Below, one piece after another: positions 37,995 to 45,289 of a stretch of DNA of 64,000 bases (within the stretch, counting starts at the first letter, position 1; every line of letters starts with the position of its first letter). A program made the translations under genes and the position numbers. The DNA comes from Gammaproteobacteria bacterium. GTDB lineage: Bacteria; Pseudomonadota; Gammaproteobacteria; Enterobacterales; Alteromonadaceae. The notes under the pieces are model-generated. The model searched no databases, was not told where the DNA came from, and saw nothing but the letters and a program-made list of their open reading frames with translations. Location: assembly GCA_018222985.1 (NCBI GenBank), contig JAAEZG010000001.1, positions 310,001 through 374,000 on the forward strand, written 5' to 3'.

Positions 37995-39261
37995 GCCAGT
38001 CTGCTCCTAATCGGTTTGCAACATCCACCGCGCTACGTACGCCATCTTCATGAAAACCGTTATACCAATATGCGCCGGTAAAATGGCTGTGGTTATGGCC
38101 GCAAATATCACCTCGTTGCGCCCGCGCACGCATCGACTCGACGCTGTACACTGGGTGGGCATACTCAAAGCTACGCAAAATTTTATCTGGCTGTATGGCT
38201 GCGGTGTTATTTAATGTGACACAGAACACTTCAGGCGCCTCAATGCGTTGCAGAATATTCATATTATAGCTAACCGAACTGGGTCGCGTGCGTGCCGCGT
38301 CATCATTGTGCAATAAATAATTCCAGCTGGCCCATGCACGCTTGTTACGCGGCAATAAACGTACGTCGGTGTGCAACACCACTTCGTTCATTTGATACGG
38401 AATCGCCCCTAAAACCGCTTGTTCGGCGGCCGTTGGCTTCGCCAGCAACGCCAACGCTTCATCGCTGTGGCAGGCAAAAATAACCTCGTCAAAGGCTTGG
38501 CTTGGGCCGTCTTCAAACTCAATTAAAATAGCACCTTCGGCATGCTCGCGACGATGCACCGCCTTGATCTTGGTTTGGGTATGAATGCGCTCAGCAAAAC
38601 CTTGAGTTAACGGCTTGATGTATGCACTTGAACCACCATCAATAGTCGCCCATTGCGGCCGATCAGCAACATTCAGCAAACCATGGTTTTCAAAGAACCG
38701 TAAAAAGAAACCTAACGGAAAAGCTTCCGCATCTTGCAAGCTCGCACTCCAAATAGCAGCAACCATTGGCAACAAGTAAAAATCACTGACTAACGGCGAA
38801 ATTTGTTGCTCGCGTAAAAACTCGCCCAATGTTACTTCGTCTAAATTGGCTCCGCTTTGGTGCGCCTTTTTTGCGGCTTTATTAAATTTCAAAATCCCTT
38901 GAATTAAGCGATGAAAACGCGGTGAAAATAGATTTTTTCGCTGCGCGAATAGCGTATTTAAGTTGTGTCCGTTGTACTCAAGCCCAGTGTCAGGGTCACG
39001 CACACTGAAACTCATTTCGGTGTCTTGCCAGGTTACGCCAATTTCGCGCATCAATGCCCGAAATTTAGGGTAAGTCCGGTCATTAAACACAATAAAACCG
39101 GTGTCGACATTGTACGTCTCGCCATGAACTTCAACACCCACCGTATGGGTATGGCCGCCCACGTAATCGTTCTTTTCAAACACAGTGACATCATGATTTT
39201 TATGCAACAAATAGGCTGATGTTAAGCCTGCAATACCTGAGCCAATAATGGCTATTTTCAT
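37984..39261 (-). CDS. FAD-dependent amine-oxidase-like oxidoreductase
   Basis: A 425-residue flavoprotein. IAIIGSGIAGLTSAYLL at the N-terminus binds FAD, FEKNDYVGGHTHTVGV is the second dinucleotide element, and YNVDTGFIVFNDRTYPKF is typical of this NAD(P)/FAD family. It lies upstream of DUF1365 and the Cfa-like gene. In Rhodobacter sphaeroides, homologous genes under the sigma-E/ChrR pair were linked to furan fatty acid synthesis, so oxidation of a methylated acyl chain is plausible. The actual substrate is not shown by sequence. Confidence 0.88.
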   Translation of the reverse strand: MKIAIIGSGIAGLTSAYLLHKNHDVTVFEKNDYVGGHTHTVGVEVHGETYNVDTGFIVFNDRTYPKFRALMREIGVTWQDTEMSFSVRDPDTGLEYNGHNLNTLFAQRKNLFSPRFHRLIQGILKFNKAAKKAHQSGANLDEVTLGEFLREQQISPLVSDFYLLPMVAAIWSASLQDAEAFPLGFFLRFFENHGLLNVADRPQWATIDGGSSAYIKPLTQGFAERIHTQTKIKAVHRREHAEGAILIEFEDGPSQAFDEVIFACHSDEALALLAKPTAAEQAVLGAIPYQMNEVVLHTDVRLLPRNKRAWASWNYLLHNDDAARTRPSSVSYNMNILQRIEAPEVFCVTLNNTAAIQPDKILRSFEYAHPVYSVESMRARAQRGDICGHNHSHFTGAYWYNGFHEDGVRSAVDVANRLGADWHVS

Positions 39262-39274
39262 GCCGGTTACTCCG

Positions 39275-39988
39275 CTAAAAACGCTTAGAAATAGCCACTT
39301 GCCACGACTGTGGCAAACGCGACAGAAACTTCAAAAACAAACCAAAAGTGGTGGGAAAGGTAATGTCCGTCGATTTTTTCTGAATGCCTTTGATAATTCG
39401 CTCGGCAGCAAATTCAACCGTGACACGCATTGGCATTTCAAAATCGTTCGCGTCCGTCATTGGCGTTTCGACAAAACCTGGTGATACGGTTTGCACCACG
39501 ATGCCACGCGGCGCTAAGTCGACCTGCAAACTACGCGCGATATATTGAATGGCCGCTTTAGAGCCGCCGTACGCTTCTGCCCGTGTAAAGGGCAGTAACC
39601 GCGCCGTACTGCCAACGAACACCAGTTGTGAGCCACTTTTCAAATTCGGCAATACCGCTTCAACGCAGCGCATCATGCCAAACACATTGACATCGAAGAC
39701 ACGTTCAAACATCGCAGCTTCAAAGCGCTCTATGTCGACATACTCGCACACGCCTGCCGAGAGAATCACCAGGTCTAAGTTGGTGAACGTACTTAACGTC
39801 TGCTGCGTTTGATCGGCGTCGCTAACATCGAGGCGTACGCCAGCAATCTGCTTTGGATACAACGCTTCAAGTTCAGCCAACGCGTCGGAATTTCGCCCAC
39901 AGGCAATGACCGTATGGCCTTGCTGCGCATAACTTAACGCGACTTGTTTGCCAATACCTGATGTCGCGCCGGTAATTAAAATATTCAT
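39275..39988 (-). CDS. short-chain dehydrogenase/reductase
   Basis: Classical SDR of 237 residues: ITGATSGIGKQVAL is the coenzyme site, VILSAG the structural motif, and a serine near 130 with YGGSKAA (Tyr-x-x-x-Lys) forms the catalytic set. ACGRNSD after strand 2 suggests NADP preference. It lacks a signal peptide. It overlaps the NTF2-like gene by four bases and precedes the flavoprotein by 13. The substrate is unknown; an acyl or carbonyl intermediate of the lipid-modifying genes is a guess from context. Confidence 0.88.
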   Translation of the reverse strand: MNILITGATSGIGKQVALSYAQQGHTVIACGRNSDALAELEALYPKQIAGVRLDVSDADQTQQTLSTFTNLDLVILSAGVCEYVDIERFEAAMFERVFDVNVFGMMRCVEAVLPNLKSGSQLVFVGSTARLLPFTRAEAYGGSKAAIQYIARSLQVDLAPRGIVVQTVSPGFVETPMTDANDFEMPMRVTVEFAAERIIKGIQKKSTDITFPTTFGLFLKFLSRLPQSWQVAISKRF

Positions 39989-40425
39989 GACGATTTAACT
40001 CGCGTTTTGATTTTTTCAATCACATAGCCAAGTACCGGCACATGCTCGTACAACATTGCACCGGCGTCGTAATAATCGGTTTGCTGGTAAATTTTGTCTT
40101 CGGCAAGTTTTAAATGGCTGGTGCCCGGCACGATTATTTCGCGCCCCTGTGCGAGCTTCGGATGCTTTAAGCGCATTTGCCACGTCACAAACACATCATC
40201 GCCCTGCCGAGCGCGCTCCGCAAATGCAAAGTGACAATAATCAATGCCCTTGATGGTGTTTAAAAAGTACTGTTTCAGGTTATCTAACCCTTCAACATGA
40301 TGCAGAGGGTCAGTAAAGGTCACATCGTCGGTATAGAGATCACCGAGTGCTTCAATACTTTGTTGGTCAAGATTGTCATACAACCGAATTAATTCATCTA
40401 CTATATCTGCAACATGACTTGACAT
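39985..40425 (-). CDS. NTF2-like (SnoaL-type) protein
   Basis: A 146-residue nuclear-transport-factor-2-like protein with an alpha-beta cone fold: LYTDDVTFTDPLHHVEGLDN is the typical SnoaL/NTF2 pocket entrance, and VTWQMRLKHPKLAQGREI a core strand. Such proteins bind or isomerise small hydrophobic molecules. It starts 22 bases after phrB (reading direction) and overlaps the SDR by four bases, so it belongs to the operon. The ligand is unknown. Confidence 0.85.
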   Translation of the reverse strand: MSSHVADIVDELIRLYDNLDQQSIEALGDLYTDDVTFTDPLHHVEGLDNLKQYFLNTIKGIDYCHFAFAERARQGDDVFVTWQMRLKHPKLAQGREIIVPGTSHLKLAEDKIYQQTDYYDAGAMLYEHVPVLGYVIEKIKTRVKSS

Positions 40426-40447
40426 GATTCCCTCCGGACAAATTCAG

Positions 40448-41857
40448 CTAAAGTGATTTAAACGCTGCTAACACGCGTTCTCGTGCCTGTTTATGATCGA
40501 CCATAGGCTGTGGGTAGTCCGTTCGTCCCTGTTGTTTTAACCAGTTGCCCGGCGCATGAATGTGTTTCGCCGGACAGTCTTTTAACTCATTCACCCATTT
40601 ACGAATATAACTTCCGTCAGGATCAAACTTTTCGCTCTGCAAGGTCGGGTTAAACACCCGAAAATACGGCGCGGCATCGGTACCCGTTGATGCACTCCAC
40701 TGCCAACCACCGTTGTTTGCAGCAAAACTGCCGTCGACTAAATTTTGCATAAAAAAGCGCTCGCCCCAGCGCCAATCAATGAGTAAGTCTTTCACCAAAA
40801 AATGCGCAACAATCATGCGCACACGATTATGCATCCAGCCCTCGGCGGCTAATTGGCGCATCCCCGCATCAACTAGCGGAAAGCCCGTTTTACCTTCACA
40901 CCAGCGCTGAAATCCTTCGTTATCTTGGCGCCATTGCATGGCGTCAGTGTGGCGCAAAAATGCGTGCCCATAACTTAAGCGTGGCACATGGTGCATAAGG
41001 TGCAAGTAAAACTCGCGCCAAATAAGCTCGGTAAGCCAAGTGTCAGCGCCTTTGTCCAAGCCAAAGGGAAAGGTTGGGCTTAACTCAGATAACACGGCAG
41101 CGGCCTGCCACGGCGACAACAGCCCTATTTCCCAATACGCTGATAAACGCGACGTACTGTCTAGAGCGGGCATATCGCGTTCTGCTGCATAGTGCGAACT
41201 TTGGTTGTTCACGTAATCGCGCAGCACTTGCTGGGCATTGGCTTCACCTACTGCCCAAGCTGATGAGTCACGACGCGGGTAGTCAATTTCAGGAATGGTT
41301 GCCGGCTTAGCGGCCGCGCGCTTCGGTAATGGTGCACTGCGCGGCACCCCATGCTGCGCCACATAGTCGCGCCAAGCTCGAGCAAATGGCGTAAACTTTT
41401 GATAAACCTGACCACTTTGGGTGGTCACCACCGGCGGCACAATGACACTGCCGTGATGCACCTTCAGCGCCACCTGCATAAGCTGTAACACACCCTGCAC
41501 GGCACGATCGCGCCGTTGCTCATGCACTGGGTATTCAGCATTAATATGCACTTGGGTGAGTCCGTGCTGCTCAGCAAAACGTTTCACCGATTTACCGGCG
41601 GTACGCCAACTATCAATCACTTCTATATGCAGCAGCACGCCCTGCTCTGCGGCCTCAATGACAAAAGTTTCGAGTTGGCGTGCATACAAATCCCATTTTA
41701 TTGGAGCCCAGTCATGCTCATGCATTTGGGCTGGGCAAATCAGCAACAATGCTGGAATACACCGCTGCTCGCCATTCACCTCGCTCGCCGCAGCTAACGC
41801 AGGGTTTGCGCTAAGGCGCAAATCGTTGCGCAACCAAACACCGGCATAATCACTCAT
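40448..41857 (-). CDS. phrB: deoxyribodipyrimidine photolyase (class I)
   Basis: Blue-light DNA repair enzyme that splits cyclobutane pyrimidine dimers. In 469 residues it has the antenna-chromophore domain (VWLRNDLRLSANPALAAA) and the FAD domain. WSASTGTDAAPYFRVFNP and WIREF-like LIWREFYLHLMHH are the signature blocks, and WMHNRVRMIVAHFLVKDL the helix binding DNA. It overlaps rudS by four bases. Its place with an ECF sigma/ChrR pair points to light or singlet-oxygen control. Confidence 0.96.
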   Translation of the reverse strand: MSDYAGVWLRNDLRLSANPALAAASEVNGEQRCIPALLLICPAQMHEHDWAPIKWDLYARQLETFVIEAAEQGVLLHIEVIDSWRTAGKSVKRFAEQHGLTQVHINAEYPVHEQRRDRAVQGVLQLMQVALKVHHGSVIVPPVVTTQSGQVYQKFTPFARAWRDYVAQHGVPRSAPLPKRAAAKPATIPEIDYPRRDSSAWAVGEANAQQVLRDYVNNQSSHYAAERDMPALDSTSRLSAYWEIGLLSPWQAAAVLSELSPTFPFGLDKGADTWLTELIWREFYLHLMHHVPRLSYGHAFLRHTDAMQWRQDNEGFQRWCEGKTGFPLVDAGMRQLAAEGWMHNRVRMIVAHFLVKDLLIDWRWGERFFMQNLVDGSFAANNGGWQWSASTGTDAAPYFRVFNPTLQSEKFDPDGSYIRKWVNELKDCPAKHIHAPGNWLKQQGRTDYPQPMVDHKQARERVLAAFKSL

Positions 41858-42789
41858 AGCGCATACCTTAGTTTCAAGTCAGCCGGGTACGGGTTCAAAT
41901 AGCGCTGGCCCTGCAAATAGTCGTTGGGAAACTCGCGCAAATAATGGCGCAACAAGGTCAACGGCGCCAACAAAGGCTGCACGCCGTCGTGATAGTCCAT
42001 AATGAGCGTGCTAAGTTCTGCTTTTTGGTCTTTGTTTAAATGGTCACTAAAGTAGCCTTGAATGTGTTGTAACACGTTCGTGTGATTGGCCCGTGTTGCG
42101 GGCTGGCCAAGTGCAGCCATAATGCCTTCAATGTATTGCTTAGCAAAACTGTCATTGAGCTGTTGCTGGTCTGCTAATTGCCGGCCAAGTGCGCGATACT
42201 GCTGTTGATTATGCGCCAGTAGCAACAGCTTCAGTTCCGTATGAAACGCTAATACATCGGCCTTCTTTAGCGGCCGCGGCAACTGCTGCCAGGCATGATA
42301 AACGAACACGCGCATCACAAAGTTTTCGCGCAATGGCGCGTCATTTAACCGGCCATCCTCTTCTAACGGCAACGCTGGGTGTAGCTCTCGCAACCGGCGC
42401 ACAAAAATACCTTGGGCTTCTTTTTTCGCGTAGCCTGTTGCTGGGTCATATAACTTCACCCGCTCCATACCGCAACTCGGCGACTTGGCACATAAAACGT
42501 AACCACTTAATTGGCGTAAATGAGGTTGTGCTTTATCGGCAAACTGACTCAATTGCTCAGTCACATCAGCACCGGTTTTCGGCACCACGGCACGCACCTC
42601 ACCCGCATGATTCTCTAACCGAATGGTTGGCCGCGGCACAGGCATGCCAATGCCCACTTCTGGGCACAACTTCACAAACTCAACATGCCGAATCAGTTCA
42701 TCGGCACAAAACGCTGAGCGTTTATGGCCGCCGTCAAAGCGTACCTCGTCCCCTAACAAACACGCGCTAATTCCTACTTTTATGGCCAC
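41854..42789 (-). CDS. rudS: DUF523-DUF1722 fusion, RudS-like tRNA 4-thiouridine desulfidase
   Basis: A two-domain protein of 311 residues. The N-terminal DUF523 (TudS-like) domain has three conserved cysteines, in SACLLGDEV, VKLCPEVG and SPSCGMERV, expected to hold a [4Fe-4S] cluster for desulfuration. The C-terminal DUF1722 domain begins near residue 190. TudS proteins remove sulfur from thiouracil, and fused forms called RudS are reported to act on 4-thiouridine in tRNA. The GTG at 42789 is chosen because AAGGAG lies seven bases upstream. It heads the operon and overlaps phrB, so DNA and tRNA photodamage are handled together. Confidence 0.82.
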   Translation of the reverse strand: MAIKVGISACLLGDEVRFDGGHKRSAFCADELIRHVEFVKLCPEVGIGMPVPRPTIRLENHAGEVRAVVPKTGADVTEQLSQFADKAQPHLRQLSGYVLCAKSPSCGMERVKLYDPATGYAKKEAQGIFVRRLRELHPALPLEEDGRLNDAPLRENFVMRVFVYHAWQQLPRPLKKADVLAFHTELKLLLLAHNQQQYRALGRQLADQQQLNDSFAKQYIEGIMAALGQPATRANHTNVLQHIQGYFSDHLNKDQKAELSTLIMDYHDGVQPLLAPLTLLRHYLREFPNDYLQGQRYLNPYPADLKLRYAL

Positions 42790-42948
42790 CGCTTTGCTCC
42801 TTTTAACTCGTTCCATTGAATTACGTATTCTATTGCAGTTTAGATTGACGAAAAGTCAAAGAATTTTCCATAAATCTGATCATGTATGAATCCATTTCTG
42901 TTGCCACCGCGTAACCTCTTGCATGATGACTCAAAAGGTACGGTAAAG
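42790..42948. promoter_or_regulatory. divergent control region of the stress operon with a TTGAC dyad
   Basis: A 159-base region between rudS (minus) and the LON-domain gene (plus). It holds TTGAC (42845-42849), five bases, GTCAA (42855-42859), a perfect dyad. On the minus strand TTGACT (42859-42854) and TAGAAT (42832-42827) are 21 bases apart, too long for a normal promoter but of the kind MerR-type activators use. No TGATCC-type ECF motif with a matching -10 is visible for the operon. Confidence 0.4.
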
Positions 42949-43560
42949 ATGACTGATCGGCTGACAGACGCCCACTTAAATATGCCGCTTTTCCCGCTGT
43001 CTGGGCACGTACTGCCGGGCGGCACCATGCGTTTGCGCATTTTCGAGCCGCGTTACATTCGTATGGTGAAAGAAGCCTGCAACGGTACCTCTTGTAACCC
43101 TATCGGTATGTGTATGTTGAATGACCAAGGCCAGGTTGACAACAATACGCACATACACTCTATTGGCACTGCGGTGACTATTGTTGATTTTGAGCAGCTA
43201 AAAGACGGCTTGCTTGGCATTACCGTGGCTGGGCAAGGTTTATTTAAAGTGCAACAAATTGAGGTGCAAGACGACGGCCTGCGTGTTGGCCATGTGTGTC
43301 GCTTAAGCGGTTGGGCGCCGCAGCCGCTTGCTGAGCAAGACCAGTTTTTGGCCACCCAGCTTGAAGAAATTTATAAAACCTACCCCGAGCTGGCCGTTGA
43401 GTATTGTGCAGAAAATCTGCAACAAGCCGATTGGGTGTGTTTGCGGTGGTTAGAAATACTCCCGATTTCTGCGAATGCGAAACAGGAGCTGCTGCAACAC
43501 GATGACTGCAACGCGGCGCTCGAATTTTTACGAGATTTGGTCCTAGAAAGTAAACAATGA
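42949..43560 (+). CDS. LON-protease substrate-binding-domain protein
   Basis: A 203-residue stand-alone Lon N-terminal (substrate-recognition) domain: MPLFPLSGHVLPGGTMRLRIFEPRY is diagnostic, and no ATPase or protease part follows. Stand-alone forms are common but have no clear job, perhaps as protein-binding adaptors. I choose ATG 42949, with AAAGG upstream; an earlier ATG at 42886 lacks a ribosome site. It is just upstream of the ECF sigma gene, and its TGA stop is part of a candidate sigma-dependent promoter. Confidence 0.82.
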   Translation: MTDRLTDAHLNMPLFPLSGHVLPGGTMRLRIFEPRYIRMVKEACNGTSCNPIGMCMLNDQGQVDNNTHIHSIGTAVTIVDFEQLKDGLLGITVAGQGLFKVQQIEVQDDGLRVGHVCRLSGWAPQPLAEQDQFLATQLEEIYKTYPELAVEYCAENLQQADWVCLRWLEILPISANAKQELLQHDDCNAALEFLRDLVLESKQ

Positions 43561-43590
43561 TCCGTTTCAACTTATGCTGCGTAATTAAGC
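43558..43590 (+). promoter_or_regulatory. candidate ECF11-type promoter of the sigma/chrR operon
   Basis: TGATCC (43558-43563), overlapping the stop codon of the LON-domain gene, is followed after 18 bases by TAATTA (43582-43587). The Rhodobacter sigma-E/ChrR group uses a TGATCC-type -35. Position 50-100 bases upstream of the sigma gene fits autoregulation. This is a motif match by eye. Confidence 0.5.
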
Positions 43591-43639
43591 CTAAGTATCG
43601 GAAAGTTCAGGTTGTATAACTCGGTGAGTATAGACTACT

Positions 43640-44260
43640 ATGCAAACAGTAATAACACAGACTAAAAAACGAGAAACTATGCCCCCTGCGCAGCCGGATA
43701 ATGCCGAACACGCTGCCGAATTACTCGCGAAAGTAGCTTCAGAGCAATCGCGGGCCGCTTTTAGTGAGTTGTTTCGCTATTTTGCGCCACGTTTGCAAGC
43801 CTATGCCACGCGCCAATTTGGTAACGAACAAACCGCCATGGACTTGGTGCAAGAAACCATGAGCAATGTGTGGCACAAAGCCCATTTGTTTAAGCCCGAT
43901 CGCGGTTCTGCTGCAACCTGGATTTTTACCATTGCCAGAAACATTCGGTTTGATTTTTTACGAAAGAATAAACACCGTCAGTACGACTTAAGCGCTGACG
44001 ACTTGTGGCCGGTTCTTGCCGAAACCAATGACTCGCTCGATGACGATTATGCATTGGACGACGATTTGCTGTTGCAGCAGCTGTCCGTATTTTGCGAACA
44101 GCTACCAAGTGCCCAGCGTACCGTCATTGAGCTGATTTACATTGAAGGTAAATCTCAGCAGGAAGTCGCGGATGCACTTCAGATTCCGTTGGGTACTGTG
44201 AAATCACGAACCCGTTTAGCCTTACAGAAGTTGAAAGAGTTGATAAAGCACGATGATTAA
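43640..44260 (+). CDS. rpoE: ECF sigma factor, ChrR-controlled (ECF11/RpoE type)
   Basis: Extracytoplasmic-function sigma factor of up to 206 residues. Region 2 is seen in FSELFRYFAPRLQAYATRQF and MDLVQETMSNVWHKAHLF with WIFTIARNIRFDFLRKN; region 4 in LPSAQRTVIELIYIEGKSQQ and then LGTVKSRTRLALQKLKEL. It overlaps the following chrR-type gene by eight bases, the arrangement of the singlet-oxygen-responsive RpoE-ChrR pair. ATG 43679 is an alternative start (13 residues shorter); neither has a strong ribosome site. Probable targets are its own operon and the adjacent photolyase/lipid operon. Confidence 0.93.
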   Translation: MQTVITQTKKRETMPPAQPDNAEHAAELLAKVASEQSRAAFSELFRYFAPRLQAYATRQFGNEQTAMDLVQETMSNVWHKAHLFKPDRGSAATWIFTIARNIRFDFLRKNKHRQYDLSADDLWPVLAETNDSLDDDYALDDDLLLQQLSVFCEQLPSAQRTVIELIYIEGKSQQEVADALQIPLGTVKSRTRLALQKLKELIKHDD

Positions 44261-44930
44261 ATTCCATCCTTCAGAGCAGCACTTGGTGCTATATACCGCT
44301 GGTGAATTGAGTCCTGCCATGTTGATGATGGTCGGAACCCACGTTGATATGTGCTCACATTGCCAAGCTCATGTACGTGACATTGAACAGCAATTAGCGC
44401 GTAAATTGTTTGGCGATGTCGAAAAGCAGCCTGTAGAGCACAATGCCTCACTTGATGAGCAAGCCATGCTACAAGCTATTTTTAACTCGCAGCCAGCGCC
44501 AGAAACGGCAATCGTTGCAGCCAATGACAGCTTATATCTGGAAGGGAATCACTTTAAATTACCAGCAACGCTTGCCCGCAATTCGCATCGTATTGGCGAC
44601 TGGAGCCGCTTGCCAGGCAAATTGTGGCGTGCACCGGTAACTGTTGGCGGCGAAGAAATGCTTAACTTCATCTACATGGCGGAAAACGCGAGCTTACCTG
44701 AGCACACCCACAAAGGTAACGAAGCAACCTTAGTGGTCAACGGTGTGTTTAACGATGAGAATAACGAGTATCGTGACGGTGACTTTGTGTTGCTAGATAA
44801 CCACCACAAACACTCGCCAGCAACGCAAAACGAAGATTGTTTAACGCTTGCAGCACTTGAAGGCCCGCTACACTTTACCTCAGGCCTTAGCCGATTGCTG
44901 AACCCGTTTAGTAGCTTATTCTTTAAATAA
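44253..44930 (+). CDS. chrR: ChrR-family zinc-dependent anti-sigma factor with cupin domain
   Basis: Anti-sigma factor of 225 residues that holds the ECF sigma inactive until singlet oxygen or organic peroxide triggers release. The N-terminal anti-sigma domain has the full zinc site by analogy to Rhodobacter ChrR: His5, His30, Cys34 and Cys37 (GTHVDMCSHC). The C-terminal cupin domain shows LPEHTHKGNEATLVVNGVF and LLDNHHKHSPATQ, metal-binding histidines and a glutamate. Both halves are intact, so signal sensing should work. It overlaps the sigma gene by eight bases and ends before a shared terminator. Confidence 0.94.
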   Translation: MIKFHPSEQHLVLYTAGELSPAMLMMVGTHVDMCSHCQAHVRDIEQQLARKLFGDVEKQPVEHNASLDEQAMLQAIFNSQPAPETAIVAANDSLYLEGNHFKLPATLARNSHRIGDWSRLPGKLWRAPVTVGGEEMLNFIYMAENASLPEHTHKGNEATLVVNGVFNDENNEYRDGDFVLLDNHHKHSPATQNEDCLTLAALEGPLHFTSGLSRLLNPFSSLFFK

Positions 44931-44957
44931 AAAGCTTAAGTAGAAAGCTTAAATGAT

Positions 44958-44987
44958 AAAAAAGCCGCTCAATGAGCGGCTTTTTTT
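44958..44987. terminator. bidirectional terminator between chrR and ihfA
   Basis: A perfect 13-bp stem (44958-44970 and 44974-44986) with a 3-base AAT loop has A-run and T-run flanks on both sides. It can therefore stop chrR on the plus strand and ihfA on the minus strand. Confidence 0.94.
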
Positions 44988-44989
44988 GA

Positions 44990-45286
44990 TTAATCAGCAA
45001 CTTTTGCGTGACTAACACGTTGTTTCAGCTTTTGCCCTGGACGGAATGTCACCACCCGTCGCGCAGAAATTGGAATATCTTCGCCGGTTTTAGGGTTACG
45101 GCCTGGACGTTCGTTTTTAGTTCGTAATTCAAAATTACCGAACCCCGAAAGTTTCACTTCCTCACCACTTTCCAGTGCTCGTCGAATTTCCTCAAAGAAG
45201 TTTTCGACCAGATCTTTCGCATCGCGTTTATTTAAGCCAAATTTCTCAAACAAATGCTCTGCCATTTCTGCTTTGGTCAGCGCCAT
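44990..45286 (-). CDS. ihfA: integration host factor alpha subunit
   Basis: DNA-bending protein, heterodimer with IhfB, involved in replication, recombination and promoter architecture. The 98 residues start [20 protein letters not shown] and include [20 protein letters not shown], the DNA-intercalating arm with its conserved proline. Its ATG lies three bases after the pheT stop, with AAGGGAG inside the end of pheT, so it is translated from the pheST message as in E. coli. Confidence 0.97.
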   Translation of the reverse strand: MALTKAEMAEHLFEKFGLNKRDAKDLVENFFEEIRRALESGEEVKLSGFGNFELRTKNERPGRNPKTGEDIPISARRVVTFRPGQKLKQRVSHAKVAD

Positions 45287-45289
45287 AGC

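Noticed and set aside
42189-42770. 193-codon open frame antisense to rudS
   Set aside because: The opposite strand encodes a protein with clear conserved cysteines. The antisense product shows no domain and a biased composition.
42877-42882. TGATCA as an ECF -35 for rudS or the LON-domain gene
   Set aside because: TGATCA is its own reverse complement, but neither strand has a suitable -10 about 18 bases away, and the last base differs from TGATCC.
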